A stretch of 12,614 bases of DNA. It comes from Discostella pseudostelligera. Lineage: Eukaryota; Bacillariophyta; Thalassiosirophyceae; Thalassiosirales; Thalassiosiraceae. Positions 7,950-12,614 of the stretch are shown in pieces (within the stretch, counting starts at the first letter, position 1; each line of letters begins with the position of its first letter). The notes below the pieces were generated by a model. That model had not been told where the DNA came from. It did not search any database and saw only the letters and a program-made list of their open reading frames with translations. Location of the stretch: assembly GCA_036940085.1 (NCBI GenBank), contig JALLBK010000638.1, forward strand, positions 1 to 12,614, read 5' to 3'. A program made the position numbers and the translations under genes.

Positions 7950-9339
7950 TTAATGCAGTGTGACTCCACCACCTGATACTGGAGGCAAAAACACCGAGGA
8001 CCGTTTGTGAATCGACCGGAGTGCATGTTGAAACGATTCGAACCCCGCTTGTCCATGTGTTTGTGGTACGACGTCTCCCATATTCAGCTCACTAATGTTC
8101 TTCTTTTGAATCGAACTCGATTTAGTTGCATATTGACGAGTTGTTTCCTTGGTCAGGTATTCTTCATGCTGGAGTGGAGGCGGCGAGGTGGATCGTCTAT
8201 CAATTGACTTCGGCGCATGATGGAATGAATCGTCACCCGTTGCCATGCAACTTTGGGGTAATATTTCGCCCATGTCGAGATCGTCCAGTTTTTTCTGGGG
8301 CATGTTCAGAATTCCTTCAGCCATTTTCCTTATCTCCATCGACCAAGAGGTTTGACGTTGGAGCTGAGGTATTCCTGATCTAAGTTTTCCTTTTCTTCCT
8401 TGGATTTCATTATGTGTTGGACTAATAAGATTGTTTTTTTGCTTAACGGTCTCTTCGCGTTTGGCTGTTGGGTCGTCATTCACTCTGAAAGAATTTGGAT
8501 TCCCATCTTGATGGACTTTGAAAGTGACATGGCGCTGTGACTGTTCGTTGGCTCGTGATCCGCATCGTAGACTAGAATCCTTGGGTAATGAAGAGTCCGT
8601 CCATCTGCACGCGTCTACCGACGATACGCTACCATGCTCCTCAACTCCAGCCAAACCACAAGTTTGCAAGCCATCACAATCTGTTTTGATGTTATCAAGT
8701 GAACGGATATCATCCAATTCACCAATGAGCCTTTGCACAAAATTAACACGGAGTCTCATATTTCCAGCATATTCGTTGCGATGAGAATAATAACTTTCCA
8801 TCGCATCAAGAACTGTTTGCATCGAAGCGCTATTGTCTACAGATACCTCGTCACTCAACTTAGTGGAGGAATGTCCGAGGTTGGCATCGGTCCTCAATTT
8901 GTCACGCGCTTTCAGAGAACCACCATTATTATTCACAACTCTTCTCAAGAACTTGGCACATTGATTCATAGACAACTTCTTGAATTCCCCTTGCTTGCTT
9001 ACTGTGACAACGACAGAAGCGTTAGGGCCAGTTTCCACTTCCTTGACGATTGCATACGTCCACGACTTGTCAGTTCTCTTCACCCACACCGGATCACCAA
9101 TGTGTAGACGTGCGATATCGATAAGTGGGATATCTGCAACATCGGACGGCTGGGCGACCTCTCCAAGAAAATATTCACCTCGGCGAACATNCGATAAGTG
9201 GGATATCTGCAACATCGGACGGCTGGGCGACCTCTCCAAGAAAATATTCACCTCGGCGAACATCGTTACCAATCACTGATTTATGCTTGGACATCATATG
9301 ATCCAAGCATGTAGGAGTAATTCGTTTCCCGTTCTGCAT
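7950..9339 (-). CDS. SH3-like (Tudor-type barrel) domain protein; 5' end disrupted by an assembly duplication
   Basis: As assembled, the 5' end is frameshifted by a 72-bp repeat around an N at 9191. Removing one repeat copy plus the N (73 nt) joins VRRGEYFLGEVAQPSDV in frame to an upstream start at 9339 (MQNGKRITPT...), giving 438 residues; 9297 or 9294 (MMSK or MSK) are alternative starts. Residues 53-108 hold an SH3-like barrel, RLHIGDPVWVKRTDKSWTYA followed by IVKEVE, a form common in diatom proteins. A diverged 36-42-residue repeat follows near the C-terminus: QKKLDDLDMGEILPQ from 324 and QKKNISELNMGDVVPQ from 387, each followed by SF(H/Q)HA...KSI/RSI...RRS/KRS...PP. The middle is charged and probably disordered. 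The partner of the domain is unknown. The gene converges on the previous gene, with a 108-bp gap. Its upstream region is a tandem duplication. Confidence 0.7.
9119..9263. repeat. Perfect 72-bp direct duplication flanking a single N (probable assembly artefact)
   Basis: Positions 9119-9190 and 9192-9263 appear identical over 72 bp and are separated only by the N at 9191. A perfect repeat meeting exactly at an ambiguous base is what results when two contigs that overlap are joined without merging. The duplication shifts the reading frame of the SH3-like gene, and its removal restores a continuous N-terminus. A true recent tandem duplication is the less likely alternative. Confidence 0.85.
9283..9310. 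repeat. 28-bp near-perfect palindrome at the 5' end of the SH3-like gene
   Basis: ATGCTTGGA (9283-9291) is mirrored by TCCAAGCAT (9302-9310). Between them is CATCATATGA, whose last eight bases TCATATGA are themselves palindromic. Without the two extra bases CA the whole 26 bp would be a perfect palindrome. It covers the two candidate start codons at 9294 and 9297. It could form a hairpin at the start of the message or bind a dimeric factor. Confidence 0.55.
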
Positions 9340-9691
9340 TTTCCGCCTCTATTTGTTCATACTATTCTCATTCGGCTTTGCCACTGAGATATTCATTTAC
9401 CGCTTGACCATTTTTGCCACTGATTATTACACCGACGGCAGTATTCTCACGCACTCATCGCTGCACGTGCAATTAGCAAGCAAGACAACATAGCTACCTA
9501 TGCTTCGGGTTCAATGTGTCTTTGTGAGGTGAATGTGAATTCAACGAATGAATAGATACGATCAAGGACAAGAACACTCTTGAGACATGAGAACACTAGA
9601 AAATAGCATGCAAGAATAATGCTTTCCTTTGAAGTTTCAATGGGTCATCGATAGTACTCCTAGTCATCGGTGTTCGCGATGGGACCATCAT
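9340..9691. repeat. Diverged tandem repeat, copy 1 (352 bp), next to the SH3-like gene
   Basis: This block matches 9692-10063 from TTTCCGCC at the left to GGGACCATCAT at the right. Strongly shared blocks are the ATTCATTTxCCGCTTGACCA region, ACAACATAGCT...GGGTTCAATGTG, and GAAAATAGCATGCAAGAAT...CTTTGAAGTTT, broken by indels. Both copies are preceded by CAT, a possible junction microhomology. Copy 1 has about 28 extra bases near 9450-9480 and lacks the roughly 70-base segment that holds the possible first exon in copy 2. On the minus strand it reads IISGKNGQAVNEYLSGKAE, then in-frame stops, then YEQIEAENAERETNYSYM. Confidence 0.8.
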
Positions 9692-10063
9692 TTTCCGCCT
9701 TTCTAGTTGTTCATACTAGGAGTATTCTCCTTCGGCTTTGCCTCTGAGACATTCATTTGCCGCTTGACCATTTTTGCAACTGATTATTGACACATTCTCA
9801 CGCAATGACAACATAGCTCCCTATGCTTCGGGTTCAATGTGACTTAGTAAGTTCAAGTACGATCAATCAGAAGTAAGACACTCTTGAGGCGTTACTTACA
9901 CTTAATAAACCAGAAGAAACGGTACTCAATGCAGAATGCGTTGTTTCCAAATTGGCCGACATGATGAGCACTGGAAAATAGCATGCAAGAATGATGCTTT
10001 CCTTTGAAGTTTTCTCAAGGGGTCATCGATAGTAGTCATCGGTGTTCGCGGTGGGACCATCAT
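9692..10063. repeat. Diverged tandem repeat, copy 2 (372 bp)
   Basis: This is the second unit of the tandem pair, directly abutting copy 1. It has a roughly 70-bp segment (about 9890-9958) with no counterpart in copy 1, and it contains the candidate spliced small gene. No terminal inverted repeats, target-site duplications or transposase fragment were seen, so a local segmental duplication is more likely than a transposon. Confidence 0.8.
9716..9962 (-). pseudogene. Candidate small two-exon gene or relic within repeat copy 2
   Basis: On the minus strand an ATG at 9962 opens 21 codons (MSANLETTHSALSTVSSGLL, then S) that end exactly at a consensus GTAAGT donor (9899). A 79-nt candidate intron ends at CATAG (9821). 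The next exon, in the same phase, runs 34 codons (GAMLSLRENVSIISCKNGQA...) to TAG at 9716, giving 55 residues. Intron length and donor are typical of diatoms. Against it, the matching region of copy 1 differs by amino-acid-changing substitutions only, and copy 1 has stops and an out-of-frame insertion, so purifying selection is not visible. It may be a decaying duplicate of a small gene. I do not recognise the peptide. Confidence 0.25.
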
Positions 10064-10185
10064 CTAACAACGTCTCACTTTTTGCTTCGTTCTGCCGCGG
10101 GCTTGACAGCTTGATGCGATAGGTAGTTTAATACATATGAATAATTGCAACAAACGATTGCATGTTCAATAAAATTATCGGACAT
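10064..10185 (-). other. Spacer / probable 3' UTR of the DUF1350 gene
   Basis: These 122 bp lie downstream of the DUF1350 stop on its strand and before the tandem repeats. They are AT-rich near the stop. No gene, hairpin terminator or clear polyadenylation hexamer on the minus strand was identified. Confidence 0.4.
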
Positions 10186-12507
10186 CTAATTGCCGCCTTT
10201 CAATGACTGAATATACGTTGCCACCGAATCAACAACATCCGCAACTTCCGTCTGTTGTCTTTTGCTTGACTTTTTCAACCGTCCATCGACAAGTTGCTCC
10301 AAAATAAAGTTGTATGACGATGATAGTAAAGAGACAATGCCTCTCGGAGTCGAACTCGCAATGCCACCATGCAACGTAATCGGTGTGAGATGCCCTCCTG
10401 ACAATCTTGCAAATTTCACTTCATGCACTCTCTCATCATTACAGACGTTGTCTGCCGCAGCAGATGTAGAATTTCTTGTAATTTCGTTATTGTAGGCTGT
10501 CAATAATCTCGCCAACCGAGAACCTTGATCGATTGGATCGTCCTCAAACTGGACAATCAAATTATTTCGACAGCTTTGACTGTAGCAACCATCTGGAGCA
10601 GAGAGATCATCCCATAATTCATCTGGAGTTGGAGAAAACTCTAAATCTTCCGCCTGGGGTGTAACAGCCTCCCCGATTTGTTTAGCACCCTCGACAATAC
10701 TAGAGAATACGTCTCCAAAGACATCTGCAAGATCAAGGTCATCGGCGTCGTACCTATCATATCGAACGTATTGCCTTCTCACGTCTCCACCCTCTATGCC
10801 TTGTCTTCTGCGACGTGATCTATTATCCCATACATCTTCTCGCCGTCCAACACCTTCTCGTCCTCTGCGATTCTGTTGCTCCATGGCCCGACTTTGCTTC
10901 CTCCGTTTCACAGTCTGATCAAGCGTCGCCACTCCTGGTATTGATGAGGAAGCACCCCAATTAGCAAAGCCGAGGTAGATCATACCCTCTCGTCCAGATC
11001 GAATCAAACGATTCCCCTTCCCCATGGATAGATATCGTTTCGATAGATGCGGGTGAGAGCAGGAGACTGCCTGTATTCGCGCCCCGAGACTATGTCCAAT
11101 ACCGACAATTGGAACATTTTTCATAAAGTCTTCAATCATCGTATCACTTTCATAGTCTCGACAATATTCATCTAATATCACATCGCGATAGGCATTGTTG
11201 AATTCTTTTTGTATTGCCTTGGCTAACGATATATGATCTAATGGGTTGGTAGCGGCTGCATTTCCGGCTCCTTTCCTCCGCCGCTCTGGCTCGCTCTCAC
11301 CCCTCCTGCTGTATACATCTTCCCCACTGATGACACTACTACTCTCATCAAATATCCAGTTTCCTACTTGATTCACCAGGCCCCGACCAGGAAGCACCAA
11401 GGGTATTGGTGTGGCCACAACCACTGCATTGCATTTTCGGGCAATATCTTCCAGCAAGGTACCATAAAATTTTCGTGGATACGATCCAAAGAATGTACCC
11501 CCGACGAAATGAATGATTGCATCGGGACGCGTAGTAGGTGGTTCCCGGTTAACATTATTTCTTCTGTCGGTGAACAGCGATGGCGGTAGTGGTGGGAACA
11601 AGATTGAGGTAGATCGATATGTTTCCCATTCGAGGAAGGCTGGGTCCGATGGTGTAGAATATCTCTCATCGTCCTCTTGATAATAATAGTCATCATCATC
11701 GTATGGATCATCGTACCCAGAATAGCGATCACCGTATTCTTCTGATGCATCCGAGTAACGATCAGAAGATTGTCTTTTGCTATCGTCGTCATCTCGCCAA
11801 TCGCTCTTCATTGCCGACGAGCGAACTGAAGACTTAGAAGGCCGGATATCATCACTAATTTTGGTCCGTTTCCGAGTTGTCGAATCTGCATCACTATTAA
11901 GAGATGGTTCGTCATCCTTTTCGATGTGTATAGATTTCCTTGATGTTGTCTCATTGGAATCATTATCATCATCATTTCGATTCGATGAAAGAGTGTCGTC
12001 CCCTGGTGCATCATCAATAATTGATGGTATTACTTGTACGTCTTCGTCTTCTTCACCAACAACGTTCAATTCATTGCTAGTTGGATCATTATTATATGAT
12101 TCATTGCGAAGAAATGTAGGAGAATCCGCCATCCGTGAGAGTCGTTCATCCCTCCGTTTCATTGCCTCCTCAAATCGCTTTTGCAATTGTTGCATGCTGT
12201 CACTATCATCACCATCTCGTTGGGAAACCGTCATCAGTAGTGGGAAGAGTCTAACATGACCTCGATGTCGGTCATCTTCTACTACGAATGGAGCAGTTGG
12301 TATTGGTATCGACGACGGCAGTGTCATGCCAGATAGTAGCGATGGTCGTCTCGATCGTTTAGTTGAGGACGCAGGCGGCTCAAGGGAGAAGGCCACGACA
12401 AATAATGATCCAAGTGTCGATACATCAAACCACACCGACAACGAGGGGAATGCTGCAAATGCAAATAGGACTAGCGAGTGGAAGTTCGGAGGATTCATCA
12501 TTGTCAA
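10186..12507 (-). CDS. Plastid-targeted DUF1350 alpha/beta-hydrolase-like protein
   Basis: 773 residues. The start is a hydrophobic signal peptide (about 9-39) ending VVA|FSLEPP, the A|F cleavage pattern of diatom bipartite plastid presequences. A long acidic, Ser/Asp-rich disordered region follows (about 95-290). The DUF1350 domain spans about 328-730: IIHFVGGTFFGSYP near 331, VVVATPIPL near 362, the nucleophile elbow GHSLG at 471-475 (Ser473), EFSPTPDE near 623, IVQFEDDPID at 651-660, and GGHLTP at 704-709. Ser473, an Asp in FEDDPID and His706 form a plausible hydrolase triad. DUF1350 proteins are typical of cyanobacteria and plastids, and their substrate is not established. An Arg-rich insert (about 534-583) interrupts the core and lengthens it. 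The two Mets after Met1 (3 and 4) are alternative starts. It lies upstream of the SH3-like gene on the same strand, with 846 bp between. Confidence 0.8.
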   Translation of the reverse strand: MTMMNPPNFHSLVLFAFAAFPSLSVWFDVSTLGSLFVVAFSLEPPASSTKRSRRPSLLSGMTLPSSIPIPTAPFVVEDDRHRGHVRLFPLLMTVSQRDGDDSDSMQQLQKRFEEAMKRRDERLSRMADSPTFLRNESYNNDPTSNELNVVGEEDEDVQVIPSIIDDAPGDDTLSSNRNDDDNDSNETTSRKSIHIEKDDEPSLNSDADSTTRKRTKISDDIRPSKSSVRSSAMKSDWRDDDDSKRQSSDRYSDASEEYGDRYSGYDDPYDDDDYYYQEDDERYSTPSDPAFLEWETYRSTSILFPPLPPSLFTDRRNNVNREPPTTRPDAIIHFVGGTFFGSYPRKFYGTLLEDIARKCNAVVVATPIPLVLPGRGLVNQVGNWIFDESSSVISGEDVYSRRGESEPERRRKGAGNAAATNPLDHISLAKAIQKEFNNAYRDVILDEYCRDYESDTMIEDFMKNVPIVGIGHSLGARIQAVSCSHPHLSKRYLSMGKGNRLIRSGREGMIYLGFANWGASSSIPGVATLDQTVKRRKQSRAMEQQNRRGREGVGRREDVWDNRSRRRRQGIEGGDVRRQYVRYDRYDADDLDLADVFGDVFSSIVEGAKQIGEAVTPQAEDLEFSPTPDELWDDLSAPDGCYSQSCRNNLIVQFEDDPIDQGSRLARLLTAYNNEITRNSTSAAADNVCNDERVHEVKFARLSGGHLTPITLHGGIASSTPRGIVSLLSSSYNFILEQLVDGRLKKSSKRQQTEVADVVDSVATYIQSLKGGN

Positions 12508-12614
12508 TTGCCTCTTGCCTTTCGTTTCATCTAATCCCCTACGATCCGCCGCCGCCGGCCTCCGTGGTCCATGATGTAGTATGTTTGTGTGGCTTGGATA
12601 AGCTTGGATAGCTA
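12508..12614 (-). promoter_or_regulatory. Upstream region of the DUF1350 gene (partial)
   Basis: The last 107 bp hold the proximal promoter or leader of the DUF1350 gene. They include a CCGCCGCCGCCGG tract (about 12547-12559) and a direct repeat of GCTTGGATA at 12592-12600 and 12602-12610 at the window edge. No E2F-like site is present. Confidence 0.35.

Noticed and set aside
9598..9640. Resemblance of the TAGCATGCAAGAATAATG block to U6 snRNA
   Set aside because: Only a short stretch matches. There is no ACAGAGA box and no terminal T-run in place.
9950..10063. Short minus-strand ORFs beginning MMVP(P/S)RTPMT in both repeat copies
   Set aside because: The 6-bp and 3-bp indels between the copies keep the frame, which is intriguing. 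But the ORFs are only about 30-45 codons, one ends early at TAG, and they lie upstream of the better candidate start at 9962, so they may be leader sequence.
9340..10063. Transposable element as explanation for the tandem repeats
   Set aside because: There are no terminal inverted or long terminal repeats, no target-site duplication beyond CAT, and no transposase or reverse transcriptase remnant.
11777..12259. 160-codon + strand ORF opposite the DUF1350 gene
   Set aside because: It is a Ser-rich shadow of the Asp/Arg-rich low-complexity coding sequence on the other strand.

Overview
The window looks like nuclear DNA from a marine diatom, most likely a centric one of the Thalassiosira type. 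This is inferred from gene content and style. There are long, mostly intronless eukaryotic ORFs with stretches of low-complexity acidic, Ser, Asn and Arg residues. One plastid-type DUF1350 protein carries a diatom-like signal peptide with an A|F cleavage motif. There is also a Golgi-type anchored protein with Cys-rich tandem domains and a protein with an SH3-like domain of the 'GDxVWVKR...WTYAIV' kind. No bacterial signals, tRNA, rRNA, CRISPR array or recognisable transposon were seen.

Layout. (1) 72-1241 (+): SpoU/TrmH-type SPOUT RNA methyltransferase. (2) 1620-4274 (+): type II membrane protein with two tandem copies of a Cys-rich glycosyltransferase-like domain. (3) 4397-5947 (-): WD40 beta-propeller protein with a signal peptide, convergent with gene 2. 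(4) 6273-7841 (+): low-complexity single-pass membrane protein with a poly-Pro tract, divergent from gene 3. (5) About 9339-7950 (-): SH3-like-domain protein, whose 5' end is broken in this assembly by a 72-bp duplication around a single N. (6) 12507-10186 (-): plastid-targeted DUF1350 alpha/beta-hydrolase. Gene 1 and gene 6 each have little or no upstream sequence inside the window.

The regulatory sequence is informative. The 325-bp divergent promoter between genes 3 and 4 holds four E2F-like sites at 14-15-bp spacing, one of them a full TTTCGCGCC-AAA palindrome. Two more GGCGGGAA cores lie upstream of gene 2. This suggests, but does not prove, shared cell-cycle (G1/S) control.

The oddest stretch is the 846-bp interval between genes 5 and 6. 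It is almost filled by two diverged tandem copies (9340-9691 and 9692-10063) that carry relic coding sequence. One copy can be read as a two-exon, 55-codon small gene with a consensus GTAAGT donor; the other copy has decayed. A hexamer (AGGAGT/ACTCCT) is present at opposite sites in the two copies. A near-perfect 28-bp palindrome sits at the 5' end of gene 5. I see no operon-like system. The genes look functionally independent: RNA modification, secretory-pathway glycosylation, a propeller scaffold, and a plastid hydrolase.
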